In this document: piece after piece, positions 1 through 10,412 of the stretch
Layout of the letters: every line of letters begins with the position of its first letter
Position numbering within the stretch: the first letter of the stretch is position 1
From: Pleurotus djamor
Taxonomy: Eukaryota; Basidiomycota; Agaricomycetes; Agaricales; Pleurotaceae
DNA length: 64,000 nucleotides
Assembly (NCBI GenBank): GCA_029747585.1
Contig: JAPEVF010000131.1
Coordinates: 35,965-99,964, forward strand
Direction of reading: 5' to 3'
The notes under the pieces: model-generated
Told to the model about the DNA's origin: nothing
What the model saw: the letters and a program-made list of their open reading frames with translations, nothing else
Databases searched by the model: none
Made by a program: the position numbers and the translations under genes

Positions 1-21
1 CGAAGTCATATAACGTGGAAG

Positions 22-691
22 ATGTCATTTTCTTGTGTTATATGTTTGGATGCTTTGACAAGTCCAATTTCTTTGCCCTGCGGTAAGTCACCTGCTGAAA
101 ACGCCACCTCTAAATCTGATCATGGCTATAGGACATATCTTCTGTGAGCAATGTATGAAGCTCCACATGTCGCATAACATGTCCACATCCACGGGTCGCG
201 TAACCTGCCCCACTTGTCGAACCGCTTTCACTCGTCAGTATTGACATCTTCCAATTCANNCCGCTAATCAATTGAAACTCTTCATAGTCACAATGGATGA
301 GNTGNACAGCAAGAACGCGGGATNGTTCCCATTCCCAACTCTTCGAAAGCTNTACCTCCCTCCTCCTTCCCCTCCAGTCAGCCCAACNCGCACAGGGTCT
401 TCGAATCACAGCATCAACGCCGTCTCTGCAGGGGTACCTGAGCACGAGTCTGAAGGGTACCTTTCATTACTTTCACGAGTATCTCGACTCGAGGCAAGAG
501 TCGCCGAACTCAAGCGGGAGAAGGACAAGCTCAACAACGAGTCCCACCAAAGGTTCCAAATCCTCCAAAGCGTGCTCGCAGACCGGCAAAACCTCAAGAC
601 CGATAACGAGCGAATCCGAAAAGATCTATGGGCATGGCGGAATAAGTATGAAATGCTTAGCACCCGCGTTCGCAATGGGATCGTCTGGTGA
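22..691 (+). CDS. RING-finger protein with coiled coil (array member 1)
   Basis: Probable E3 ubiquitin ligase. Exons read as 22-82, 132-233 and 288-691. Exon 1 encodes MSFSCVICLD and ends at LPC; exon 2 continues GHIFCEQC and closes with CPTCRTAF, so a complete C3HC4 RING is formed only after splicing. The first intron is phase 1, and exon 1 is 61 nt, as in three other members of this array. Exon 3 carries a Pro/Ser linker and then a Glu/Lys/Arg-rich helix (about residues 110-165) that should form a coiled coil. No membrane segment is seen before the TGA at 689-691. An alternative donor just before that stop (GTGAGG at 685-690) would join an open segment running to 896. Substrate is unknown; the RING assignment is firm, the 3' end is not. 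Confidence 0.75.
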
Positions 692-1524
692 GGATCATTT
701 CTCGCTCGAGATTAAGCTTTTTCTGAGTCGTTTGATCAGGGCGAAGGAAGCTGAATCGCATTCAGATGAAGTGAGGAGCAAGCGAATGGTCGCCACTCGC
801 CCGAATGCGTTCCGCCCGCAGCAGGCTCGCGCCGCAGCAGAAAAAGTCAGACTTGGTATGTTCGCATGGTGGGGACTTGCAAGCGGCCAACGTTGAATGG
901 ATTCATATGATGAATACGAGACGATTGATATATTGTGTAATTTATATGCTTATAGGGTATACGCGACTGTATATATCTGGTTATTTCCTCCTGCCTTCTC
1001 TATCCCGTCTCGTGCATGGACACGGTGACCACCGTCGCATGCCCCTGTTGTCCCTGTTTGGCGATTTGGACCCCGATCAACCTACCTCTCGGATGCTGCT
1101 GCTCGATTCAGACCTTTGTACGCACTCTGTGCGTCGCTTCTCCCTTTTCCTTGACATTAACGACTTTGCCCATTTCTCGTGGGTCCGTTCAACCTGGTCC
1201 AAGGGGACACACCACGGGCTCCTCCTGGAATCTGGTGATAATATGATATTCTGGTGCTAAGAAACGCGAATAAGACGACGGAACATTACCCACATCATCC
1301 AGAAGCGTGTAAAATGATTTACCTTCCAGAACGCTAACACCGAGTTCCCAGAGAGTCCGTTTGCGTAGGATAAAGACGAGCTTAAGGTGGGGCCTCTGAC
1401 ATCCTTCCAATTCCCGATCTCAGCTTCTCGGTAAGTAGTCGGGGCGCAAAGGTTTACAAAGGACACAATCAAGTCTTGTCCTCTTTCTGTAGCTCATCAG
1501 CAGTCTTCCAGCTGCCACGATTCG
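692..1524. other. Spacer between array members 1 and 2
   Basis: The first 200 bases may be an alternative last exon of the preceding RING gene (open to a TGA at 894-896, Arg/Ala-rich). The remainder shows no open frame with RING, coiled-coil or membrane features on either strand; I see nothing else I can support. Confidence 0.4.
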
Positions 1525-2319
1525 ATGTCCTTGAACTGTCTCATCTGCCTCGAGGGACTATCGAGCCCTGTGTCGCTTCCATGCGGTATGTATGTAGCCC
1601 TGAGCCCTCTACCATCTTACTGACGACATGAACAAGGTCATGTATTTTGTGAGTGGTGCTTGAAACGCCACGCCCTTCATAGTAGTACTCCTTCAAAGCG
1701 TATCGGATGCCCAACCTGTCGCAAGATCTTCCACAATGGTAAGTGATTTCATCGTAGTGCTTTGTCGCTATCGGACGATAATGGGGTGCGTTTACAGTGG
1801 AAGGAGCGACAATTCGTAAACTATACCTACCATATACGGATACCGTCCAAACGACACCGGAGCAGACGCCATGTGAACCCAATGAATCCGATCCTCTTAT
1901 GCTACATGTAGCGGACTTGGAGGCGAGGCTCAGGGAGCTAGAGAACGTGAAGGAGAGGACGGACCGGGACTGGCTGAACAGGATGCAGGTATTGTATACA
2001 GCGTTTCGACGGAGACGGGTCATGTCATCTTGGGAGAGGACGGCTGAGATTGTCACTGCGTATGGAATTCAATGGTGTTCGCCGCAAATGTCTAACCCCC
2101 GGTCCTTGCATCATAGCGTCCTGGTCTACTTCTCCGGTGCACTCTTCGGAGCGAGGAAATATGGAACTTTTGGGGTAGTTGTCGGAATCCTGGCTGAGCT
2201 GTCGTTCCTGTGGGTGCGGGACCTTGACTGGATGCAGCCTAGGTAAGATTTCGTCCATCCAACTTCCATCGTCCAACTAAATGTCACTTTATAGAGTTCA
2301 TGGATTGTGGAGAATGTAG
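1525..2319 (+). CDS. RING-finger protein with C-terminal membrane segment(s) (array member 2)
   Basis: Probable membrane-anchored E3 ubiquitin ligase. Exons 1525-1585 (61 nt), 1637-1738 and from 1798, with a small last exon after an intron starting near 2244. The RING is MSLNCLICLE...LPC | GHVFCEWC...CPTCRKIF, split by the same phase-1 intron as its neighbours; a second phase-1 intron follows the RING. The middle (about residues 75-115) is a heptad-like helix rich in Glu, Arg and Leu. Near the C-terminus are hydrophobic stretches (FGVVVGILAELSFLWV), so the protein is probably anchored with the RING in the cytosol. If the last intron is not removed, translation stops at 2244-2246 instead, changing only a few residues. 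Confidence 0.75.
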
Positions 2320-2749
2320 CTGGCTTCTATACACGGAATACTGACAGTGGGTTGTTTTGTTGATGCAGATGGCGTGGAGATAATCAAGATTCAACCTTTC
2401 GCTTGAAGGAGGGATGTTTAGCGCTCAGGCGGCTTTGGCGGAGATCATGTCCGACTGGGCCGCGCTTGCCACCTCGCAGCCACTTCTGAGCGCATCCACC
2501 AACGAGACCAGCTTGCTCGCATAAATCCTTTCTATCATCATCAGACTCACGATAAGGACTACGGGATACGATCTAGAGTCTTACAAGTCTCAAATCCTAA
2601 CGCTCAGGCGTTGTATGAATTGGAATCGCCTTGCGGGGACGGTCTGCTAATTTTATAGGCTCCGAGACGCAACGCGTTTTTTACTCACCGTCTAGGTTTC
2701 AACTGCTTGCTTAAGTACCATGCTCCGCCCAGCCCTCTCGTGTTAGACG
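2320..2749. other. Spacer between array members 2 and 3
   Basis: No coding pattern on either strand. It should hold the 3' end of the upstream gene and the promoter of the next; no clear TATA element was found. Confidence 0.4.
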
Positions 2750-3587
2750 ATGACTTTGGTGCCAGAATGTCTCATCTGCTTTGGATCCTTCAAGGATCCC
2801 CAGTCTTTGCCCTGTGGTGAGTTTGTTCCTTGCGAAGCGAAAAACGTGTTGTTTACCAATCCTGTGCGCAGGTCATATCTTCTGTGCTGAATGTGTAAGC
2901 TTGATTGTGAGGTACTCGCGAACCATATGCAAAAAATACGGGGAAGTCACTTGTTTGGCGTGCGGGCAGGTCTTCGATCGTGAGTCTTCAACAATTTCCT
3001 ACATCCGTCATCCAGTCAACACCAATGCGACGCTTTCAGCCACCACCGAATTCAATACCTTTCGGCCGCTATTCTCAACCTATTTCGAGCCGATCCTGTC
3101 CACTATACCCCCGGGTGTACCCCTCCATGCAACCAGCTTCTCGGACATTGCAATACCAGAAGTCGGTAGGACCGCGCTTCAAGACATTTCGGACGACTAC
3201 CGCGAGGTATCAGAAAGATTGGAGATGGTGCGGAAGCAGCTAGCCAGAGTGCGAACCGCAAAGCAACAGCTCACCCAAGTGAAATTACACCACGATGGCC
3301 TGCGAGCTTGTCTAGGCATCTCTAGGAAGGAAACCCTTCGATGGGTTATCAGGGCTATTCCACATTACCGCTGGACGACGTGGATATCGCCGCTTCTTCT
3401 GTATGTTCCCGTTGATCTGTTGTGAAATCGTCTTGACGCATCGCCGTTGTTTAGGTATCTCTTTGGTTTCTTATGGGTCCCGATTGTGTTGTTCTTCTGG
3501 TCGCTCGTGGCTGACTTCATCCGTGGCGCGTTCCTGGCTGTTTTTCTTGCTATGTCTTTGACTGTGTATCATCACCTGTTCTGTTAA
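2750..3587 (+). CDS. RING-finger protein with C-terminal double membrane segment (array member 3)
   Basis: Exons 2750-2816, 2872-2979, 3040-3400 and 3455-3587. The RING is PECLICFGSFKDP...LPC | GHIFCAEC...CLACGQVF. Exon 1 is 67 nt, six longer than in members 1, 2, 4 and 6, from two extra N-terminal codons. Exon 3 holds a Phe/Pro/Thr region, the motif IPEVGRTALQDI and then a coiled coil (DDYREVSERLEMVRKQLARV). A phase-2 intron sits inside the first hydrophobic segment; after it comes LYLFGFLWVPIVLFFWSLV and a second hydrophobic stretch, giving a hairpin-like C-terminal anchor. It is a close paralogue of the gene at 4971: most of exon 3 aligns residue for residue. Probable membrane E3 ligase; substrates unknown. 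Confidence 0.8.
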
Positions 3588-3826
3588 TGCACCATTGTCT
3601 TCCCCATATTCAGGAGCTCCAGCGGACTCCTTGCTCTGTCGCTTTCGGCGCCCGGGGGCCGCTGGACCATACAAAGTTAGACCGCCTTACGACAAACATC
3701 CTCTTTGATTTCTGTATCATAATGCTCGCATTGTCACAGCTCACCGTATAACTAGAGCTCACTAATGCACCTCCTGCCTCCAAACCATCCTCGAACCACG
3801 TAATTCTCGCTCTCCCCCCCTGCATG

Positions 3827-4621
3827 ATGTCGTTGGACTGTATCATCTGCTTCGAAGCGTTACGCGATCCCGTTTCCCTCCCTTGTGGTGTGTCTGATAC
3901 ACTCCTTTCCCGTCTATATTCATAACGTTTTTCGGTCAGGCCATGTCTTCTGCGAGCCTTGTATCACTCCCGCCGGCGGTCAGGGTTGGGTATCGTGCCA
4001 TGTCTGTCGGCGCCGTCATAATGGTGCGAAGTCTCTCCCATCCATCTAGCGCGAACTCCGTTCATCATTACCAATCTAGTCAGAAAGGCTGGCCTTCTAC
4101 GTCGTCTGTATCTTCTTGACCAACTATTACGGCGTACGAATACAATCATCTGGCCTCTCAATTTCTCATGACCAATTTTCATTCAGACGGCGATCAAGCT
4201 CAAATCGAGAATTTGACGGCCACCGCGAAGGATGCGCTTGCTCTTAGAAGCAATGCTACCCGCCAATCAAGTATGTTCCAAGCACGGCTTGATTTACTCT
4301 GTAAAACGCACATTCCGGACTGGAAAGGCTTCGTGATGCACTCGTTCTCGCCATCACATTGTTGACTATCCATGTTTTGTGAGTTCTCTGCAACGTGCTA
4401 CCACTGGGTGCTAACATCACAGTATGTGTAGCTTGGTCGCGATCCTGCTTCTAAAGCCAATGGACAGTGGTCCCCTCGGCGGCCCGTTCGTGAAAGCCTC
4501 TGTGATAAATGGTCTAACTCTGGTTGTGATCCTTGCTTTCGCTTCCTTACCTAGGTATAGTGTGCTATTCGTTGGAACGGTATCCCTATTTAAGCAAAGA
4601 CAACCCTCTCATGCCATATGA
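3827..4621 (+). CDS. RING-finger membrane protein with a frame break (array member 4)
   Basis: Exons 3827-3887 (61 nt, which favours this ATG over the one at 3824), 3940-4023 and from 4187. RING: MSLDCIICFE...LPC | GHVFCEPC...CHVCRRRH; the spacing between the second and third ligand pairs is short. Exon 3 is open from 4187 through about 4365, but the downstream frame that encodes two hydrophobic segments (RDALVLAITLLTIHVL, then after an intron ending near 4422 MCSLVAILLL and GLTLVVILAFASL) is offset by one base. The slip lies around 4325-4340. Either a base is wrong in the sequence or the gene is freshly damaged. The membrane part ends at the TGA of 4619-4621. Confidence 0.55.
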
Positions 4622-4970
4622 ACTCGCTGACGTCCCTCCCTTTACCGTTACGCCTTGTAGTTCGAGCTCGGTTCTAGATATGGGGGAAGTTGTCTACTCC
4701 ATACGTACTCTAGCTTGTACCCCGACTATTACTTCCTGTACTAGTTTGCTCCCTGTTTTACGATATTTCACGTCCATCCGTCCTCATTTTTGTACTGCAT
4801 GGTCTCTTGCCTTGCGCATCCTTGAACTAACAAGCGCCCAGACGGCTTTGACGGAGAGAATGTCCGACCTGCCCGTTTCCCAGTTATTCCATCATGGATT
4901 CATTTAGACTCTGAGGAACGCGCCTTCGCCCATTCGTACCATGCTATGCCCTGTTATCTCATACTAAGGA
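4622..4970. other. Spacer between array members 4 and 5
   Basis: An ORF overlaps this interval but has neither splice context nor domain similarity to the array. Nothing supported. Confidence 0.35.
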
Positions 4971-5765
4971 ATGTCTCCCGTACCCGAATGTCTCATCTGC
5001 TTTGGATCCTTCAAGGATCCTCACTCTTTACCTTGTGGTACGTGCTTATAACCGGCTCTATCATCTAGCTCAAGGCTATCGCTCATCCGTTTTATACAAC
5101 TAGGCCATATATTTTGTGCTAAATGTGTAGACGCAATTGTGGGGTACTCGCAAACCATAAGTGGTCAAACTACTTGCCTAACTTGTGGACAGGTCTTCCC
5201 TCGTGAGTGTTATATCCCCATTTCCCCGGGCCAAACTCAATGGATGATATTTTCAGCTTTAACCGAATCCAATATCTTTCGACCATTGTATTCAACTTAC
5301 TTCGAGCCGATCATGTCTTCTTTACCGCCAGCCGTGAAACTCCATCCAACAAGTTTCTCGGATACTGCGATCCCTGAAGTTGGGAGGACAGCGCTTCAGG
5401 ACATTGCGGATGACTACCGTGAGGTATCAGAGAGACGAGAGTTGGTGCAGAAACAGCTGGCCAGGGTTAGAGACGTTAAACGGCAGATCATGCAGATGAA
5501 AACTCATCACGATGGCCTTCGAGCTTTCTTAGGCGAACCTAAAGAGGTGACGTCTCGATGGGTTGTTCCAGCTATTCCGCGTTTGCGGTGGATAATTTGG
5601 GCATTGCCACTCCTCCTGTGCGTTTCCGTCGACTTTACTATACTGAGAGCGCGTTCTCATCAAACGTCTAGATGTATCATTGCTTTCTTGCTTTTCTGGA
5701 AAGGCCGCGGTTCGTTTATTTGGTCGTTCGTGGTTCTCCGTCCATGGCGTATTTTGGCAATCTAA
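4971..5765 (+). CDS. RING-finger protein with C-terminal membrane segments (array member 5)
   Basis: Near-duplicate of the gene at 2750. Exon 1 is 4971-5037 (67 nt), followed by introns at the same phase-1 positions. The RING is PECLICFGSFKDP...LPC | GHIFCAKC...CLTCGQVF. The exon-3 motif IPEVGRTALQDIADDYRE and the following coiled coil match the paralogue closely. A 54-nt segment with GT-AG ends (5618-5671) at the position of the paralogue's phase-2 intron is divisible by three and has no stop, so it could be either intron or coding sequence. The C-terminus (CIIAFLLFWKG, SFIWSFVVLRPW) is hydrophobic and probably membrane-embedded. Likely E3 ubiquitin ligase; the high similarity to 2750 points to a recent tandem duplication. 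Confidence 0.78.
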
Positions 5766-6037
5766 TTTGCTCCGTCTGCGACTGTAAAATTAGCGATACT
5801 ATTCTCCACTGGCTCCCACGTCCAACGAGAATTGGATTCTATACGTGCTCTCTCACTCATTGCGTGGCTACCTTCGAGCTCATCCTCTCACCCACGAGTC
5901 TCACCCACGAAGAAGTCGACGTTTTGTTAACATGTCCATTCTCATTTCGAGGACATGCCTTTGTATCGGACAGTAGGTGTCTGACTTGTGCGTGTCGTTC
6001 CCCCAAAACACCTACCCCTCTGATTGCTGAGCGCTGA
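5766..6037 (+). pseudogene. Possible decayed RING gene fragment
   Basis: An open frame reads ICSVCDCKIS near its start and FRGHAFVSDSRCLTCACR near its end. These resemble the first ligand pair (CxxC), the Gly-His of the third pair and the CLTC of the last pair of the intact neighbours, but the Cys after GHxF is replaced (GHAFV) and no start codon, splice pattern or membrane part can be assembled. It follows member 5 directly. A remnant of another array copy is my inference; chance resemblance is possible. Confidence 0.25.
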
Positions 6038-6744
6038 CACAGTATACAGGCAAGGCATGGAACCCTCTCTCCCAATGAGAAGTGCCAACATTCTCTTGGA
6101 GCGCCATTTCTATGCTGAAACCACTATCTGGACTGGAACGTGTCTTCCATATACCTTGGTCAGGTGAGCATCTATCTGGATGGCCCTGACCCACAATGCA
6201 CGCTTTAACCTCCCCACTGGCTAAGCGTACTGCTATGCTATGGAGGAGTCGGGAAGATCAGTGTGGCCTCTTTGTCTTCCCCAGATTGGTATCTTGCATA
6301 GGAATGCCCTCCGCAACGAGTACTCAGTCGCAAGATACATTCCTGGGAATTGGGGTCCGTTGCACGATAAACGACGAACTGCGGCATTTCATTAGAACTT
6401 GTCTGGAATGGGAACGTGTCTTCCATGAAACTTCGTCATGCGCCTCATGATATTTCACGCTTTGACCTCTGCTTCTCCATCGGTCCGTGACTAGGTCACA
6501 AGTGCTGCTCATGTTGCGTGCCCTACACCATATCAGGAGCTTAGCGCACTATCATTCCGTGCCACTGTGTCACCGCCCCTTGAACGGTGCTCTAAGGTAA
6601 GTATGTGTTCCAGAATTTTATTCCATCCGAGGCTCATGTTGAGGAGTTTCCCGAGTGACCCAAGCAAAACCAGGAGATGCACCAGTGTAACGTTCTTCAC
6701 CCCCCCACATTTCATCAACCAAAGATACCTCTTGCATTAACACA
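6038..6744. other. Gene-poor stretch with a diverged duplicated segment
   Basis: No supportable gene. Two segments, about 6124-6215 and 6393-6475, share blocks in the same order: a stretch around GGAACGTGTCTTCCAT in each, then CACGCTTTAACCTC versus CACGCTTTGACCTC about 60-70 bases later. They look like an old tandem duplication, perhaps of decayed array material. Confidence 0.4.
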
Positions 6745-7655
6745 ATGTCGCCGCAGTGTCGAGTCTGCTATGAAGATATTGGTGTTGCTCTGTCCCTTCC
6801 TTGTGGTGAAGTCTCTCTTGCATTGGTTGGCGTCAATGATTCTCATGCCAAGATTTCAGGACATGTATTCTGTCGAGGCTGCGTGAACCGCATCGTGCGG
6901 CTTGCTGATGAAGACGAAGAAGAGCCAAGATGCCCCACCTGCCGTCAACCATGTCAGTGCTTCTTCATTGCAAAGGCACTTTTGAGCCCAATTAACCATC
7001 TCCTCTTGCAGATGAACCAGACGACGAAACGTACCCGGCACTTCGTAGGACATACTTACCGGAAGAGTCTACCTCAGAAGAGTCTCAGACCACCGATCTC
7101 CAGGCCATCGAAGATAGTCTCGAAAGCCTGGAGGCCCGTGTCGAGGCTTCAGAGGGTGCTCTGAACAACCACCGTAGTGTGATACATCAACAGGGCGAAG
7201 CAATCAACCGGCTCCTTGGTGATCCCTCAAGAGTGCATTGGGACTTACACCAGAGAGAACTGAGAATTCAATCCCTTGAACAGCAAACAATCGCGATCGA
7301 AGAACGAGCTAGACAAGCAATGAATATACTGGCTGGCTGGCGTGACCTGCGTGATGAACAAGATGCTCATATCGAAGCCCAGAAGAACATCAACGAGAGC
7401 AATGATGACCGTATCGTCCATCATGAAGTTGCCCTGGCTGATTTGAGCGCTCGTCAGAACGAGTTGGCTCAATCGGTATCTGTGCTTCGAAGCTCGGAGG
7501 CAGAGCAGTATGAGCGATACCAGTACCATCGGGGCCTCCTTTCCGGGAAACTAGATATGTTGCGTGCTTCAAGCAAGAAGAGTTTGTACTTTGACTTGTT
7601 GCTTCTCTTCCTCAACTTCGTATTATTCGTATGCTATCTACTATCTCGTAAATAG
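6745..7655 (+). CDS. RING-finger, long coiled-coil, tail-anchored protein (array member 6)
   Basis: Exons 6745-6805 (61 nt), 6860-6952 and 7012-7655. RING: MSPQCRVCYE...LPC | GHVFCRGC...CPTCRQPY, with the two phase-1 introns typical of the array. Residues from about 85 to 230 form a long Glu/Gln/Arg-rich coiled coil (for example DSLESLEARVEASEGAL and IAIEERARQAM). The C-terminus is a single hydrophobic segment, YFDLLLLFLNFVLFVCYLL, followed by SRK and stop: a tail-anchor layout, so the RING would face the cytosol from the ER or another endomembrane. Probable E3 ubiquitin ligase; the substrate is not predictable. Confidence 0.85.
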
Positions 7656-7804
7656 ACCCACGAATTTCCGTACAAATTAGTATGAGTATCCCATAAAATA
7701 TGTGGTAGGTATGACCTAGATGGAGAGCTGAGTGTTGGTTGACGTTGCGTTAAGTAACATGGCGAGGCCTTCAAAGAGCTCCTGAGCTCCTGTTAGACAT
7801 TTAG

Positions 7805-8560
7805 CGCCACCTCCAGGCGCCCGGGCAGCATCCATCACACAACCAACACACAACGCATGAGCATTGCATAAGCAAGCTATCGTCCTCGTCAACGCATCCT
7901 CCGAAGGCCAGCGACAACGACTGCGCCATCTGCCACGAGCCTCTTCTCGTCCCAAGTAACGACGACGAAAAGCCATCGCTCCTCATCGACGATGTCGCTC
8001 TTCGCTGCAAGCACCATTTTCATTGGAGTTGCATCCTAGAGTACGCGCTGTCTTCTCCTGAAGCGCGCAATCGCTGTGCCCTCTGCCGTCAGAGCGTTCT
8101 GAATGCCCGAGGACAATTCATCGTGGAAGTTCGCAATGAGGGTGGATTCACTGGAGGTTTCGACTTTGGCCAGGAAATTGATGAGCAGCTCTATTACAAG
8201 GTACGCATATAAGTACTCCTGCCTAATGCTCGAGCTCGAACTTTCTCGTAGGAGAATCCTGAGGCGGAAAGGGAGATGACTTTCTTATCCTTGATGGCGC
8301 AGGGAGATTTGGATGACGCTGAAAAGTTCTTGAAAGGCGAGGATCCCGGCGCGACCAAGAAAATGGATCCGAACGTCTGTTATGAAAGCGGCGGCATGAC
8401 AGCGATGCACATGGCTGCGTTGAATGACGATGTGGAAGGTGTTCAATTGCTCTTGAGATATGGCGCCGATAAAGAACAAAAGTCCGAGGATGGTCACACC
8501 GCACTCGATCTGGCTGAGGATGTGGACGCGAAGAGGGTCACATCCCTCTTGAAAGGATGA
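7805..8560 (+). CDS. RING-H2 and ankyrin-repeat protein, start unresolved
   Basis: A RING-H2 domain is visible: CAICHEPL, then LRCKHHFHWSC and CALCRQSV (C-H-x-F-H-x2-C pattern). One intron (about 8202-8252) leads to an exon with ankyrin-type sequence: GGMTAMHMAALNDD, VEGVQLLLRYGADKE and DGHTALDLAEDVDA, one full repeat plus part of another. The coding frame is open from 7805, just after an AG that could be an acceptor, but contains no ATG before the RING. The nearby ATG at 7857 is one base out of frame and hits a stop after four codons. So either a short 5' exon was missed or a base is absent near 7865-7870. RING plus ankyrin suggests a ubiquitin ligase that binds its target through ankyrin repeats. 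It is not an obvious sequence relative of the neighbouring array. Confidence 0.7.
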
Positions 8561-8782
8561 AGGCGATTAACGCATGTCTGGTAATATGAAATTGTATTTG
8601 TACCGAGCTCANTGAAACGATCCAGTTCATTCTTCATCCAAGTTGGAGCCAAGGCTGAGTTCGACACCCCTGCCTCCCCTGTCATGCTACTCAGCAAAGC
8701 GTGTTCTGGGGCGTGTTCCCTTTCAACTTTACTCGCTACTCAAAGGACCTCTATCCACCATCGATAGCCATCGCGAAGAGAA

Positions 8783-10175
8783 ATGGTTTCAGTACAGAGT
8801 TGCAAGATTTGTCAAGGAGAACTGAAAAACGAAGCCGGTGAGCTTTAAAGCGTTCATCATTGAATTCGCCCTTTCATACTGAATGCCTATTATTCTAGGT
8901 CGAACTGTTTGTACTGGATGCGATAGCCCTACCGCAACCATCAACGGCTTGGACGATGAAACAGAGCAGAATTCCAACAACGTCGATGGTGAGGTCGATT
9001 TGTCGATTCGTTTGAAATGCACCTGAACTCCCTTTGTTCTCTAGAAGGTGACGATCGCCCCGTTCCGCCTGAAGAACAAACGCCTCGTGTTTCTTTCGGG
9101 GAGTATCAGGCCCTGGTAGATCGAATTTGCCAGCTTGAGCACGAGATCTCCGAAGCAAGAGTCCCTCCCACAAGGGCAGTAGCCGACCTAGGCGGCGAGC
9201 TCGACGACGACGGTTCAAAGAGCACCGTCGAACAGAGACAGAAAGCAGAGTTGACAACAGACATCATAACTTCAACCCGCCGACGTAGAGGCTTCTTTTA
9301 TGGAACCGGCCTAAACATCCAGAGAGTCAAAAGAATCATGATGGCTTGTTTCGTTGGCGCCCTGTGAGTCTATATTCTTCAGAAATGGGTTTTATGGTGA
9401 ACTATCTCTCTCTAGCTTTGTCGTAGGACTCGTCGTCCTTTGGTCCTGGCCTCAAGGGAAAGAGGGCCCATTGAATCGAGACATCCAAGGGGTCGTAGAA
9501 CGGCTTGCGAAGATGGAGGGAGCGATGCAAGAGAAGTTGTCCGGCATCGACAACGCTCTCCTTGAAGGCGTCCGTTGGAGAGCTAAGGTAGACGAGAAGA
9601 TGAAGGACATGATGAACGTTGTTCTCGACGTGAACCACTGGAGAGCGAACAGCCAGGAGAGATTGCAGACCATCGACAGCGCGCTATTCGATCTGAAGAG
9701 CTGGAACATCAACGCCCAGGAGAAGCTGAACAGAATTGATGGAACGCTCCTCGATGTGGTGAACTGGAAGATCCTGACTCGGGAGAAGATGAAAGGCATT
9801 GTCACCGATTTGGCTCAGACGAAGAACTCCGCCGCCATCAGCCAGGAAAGACTCAACACCGTTTTCAACCTTGTACAAGACATGAAGAACGAGAACGCCG
9901 GCATCCAGCAGCGGTTGAAAGGCATCGAGAAGGGCTGGAAAGCCGTGTTGGGTGCTCTTGTCAATCTTCCCAATCAAGTGCTTCCCGAGGAAGTTTATCG
10001 ACTTGCAGCGGGTATCAAGGAAGGGAAAGGCGAAGTTGCGGGGACGAGGACGTCAACGAAGCTTGAGGTTGTCTGGCGGGGCTTCTTTCACTATTTGAAG
10101 ATCGTACTGGGTGTTGTGCGAGCGGGTCTTGTCAAGTTGGGGAAACTGGTTTGGAAGCGTATGAATGGGCATTAG
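8783..10175 (+). CDS. Reduced zinc-finger, membrane and coiled-coil repeat protein (array-related)
   Basis: Exons 8783-8837, 8899-8988, 9045-9363 and 9416-10175. The N-terminus MVSVQSCKICQGEL | GRTVCTGCDSP keeps two Cys pairs and the phase-1 intron before a Gly, as in the RING array, but the His, the second Cys pair and the last CPxC are gone, so a normal RING cannot form. A coiled coil follows (EYQALVDRICQLEHEI), then a Lys/Arg-flanked membrane segment across the third intron (MMACFVGALFVVGLVVLW). After it lie six full and one partial 21-residue repeats (three heptads each), and a C-terminal basic region with a second weakly hydrophobic stretch. It probably forms a long rod beside a membrane. 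It reads as a former RING gene that kept its architecture. Confidence 0.75.
9531..9908 (+). repeat. Six in-frame 63-bp (21-residue) repeats
   Basis: Units begin at 9531, 9594, 9657, 9720, 9783 and 9846, each exactly 63 bases, with a partial seventh from 9909. Every unit starts with E(K/R)(L/M); units 1-4 also share a Trp at position 16. 21 residues is three heptads, so the repeat length preserves coiled-coil register. Copies are diverged at the protein level, so the array is old. Confidence 0.9.
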
Positions 10176-10327
10176 TGACGCATGTGGTCCCTTATGTTGT
10201 ATGTCGAGTAGAGTCATCACTGTGCCTAATGTTTATACCCTTTGCTGTAAAGACCACGGGCCCGTGCGCTTTTCTGCGAGCCACTTGAGCCGTGGATAAG
10301 ACAAAGGAAAAGCATGAGGCACCGTCG

Positions 10328-10336
10328 TATATAAAG
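10328..10336 (+). promoter_or_regulatory. TATA box of the gene at 10413
   Basis: TATATAAAG lies 77-85 bases upstream of the ATG at 10413, followed by a CT-rich stretch. This spacing fits a fungal TATA element and supports the downstream start choice over the in-frame ATG at 10292, which lies upstream of it. Confidence 0.6.
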
Positions 10337-10412
10337 AGTAGCGTTGCTGCACGACCTACCATCAGACTCTTTCCCCTCGAACATACCCTCTTGAAGTGGT
10401 TCACACAGACAA

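Noticed and set aside
10292..10412. In-frame ATG at 10292 as start of the gene at 10413
   Set aside because: A TATA box at 10328-10336 lies downstream of it, and a consistent splice model starts at 10413.
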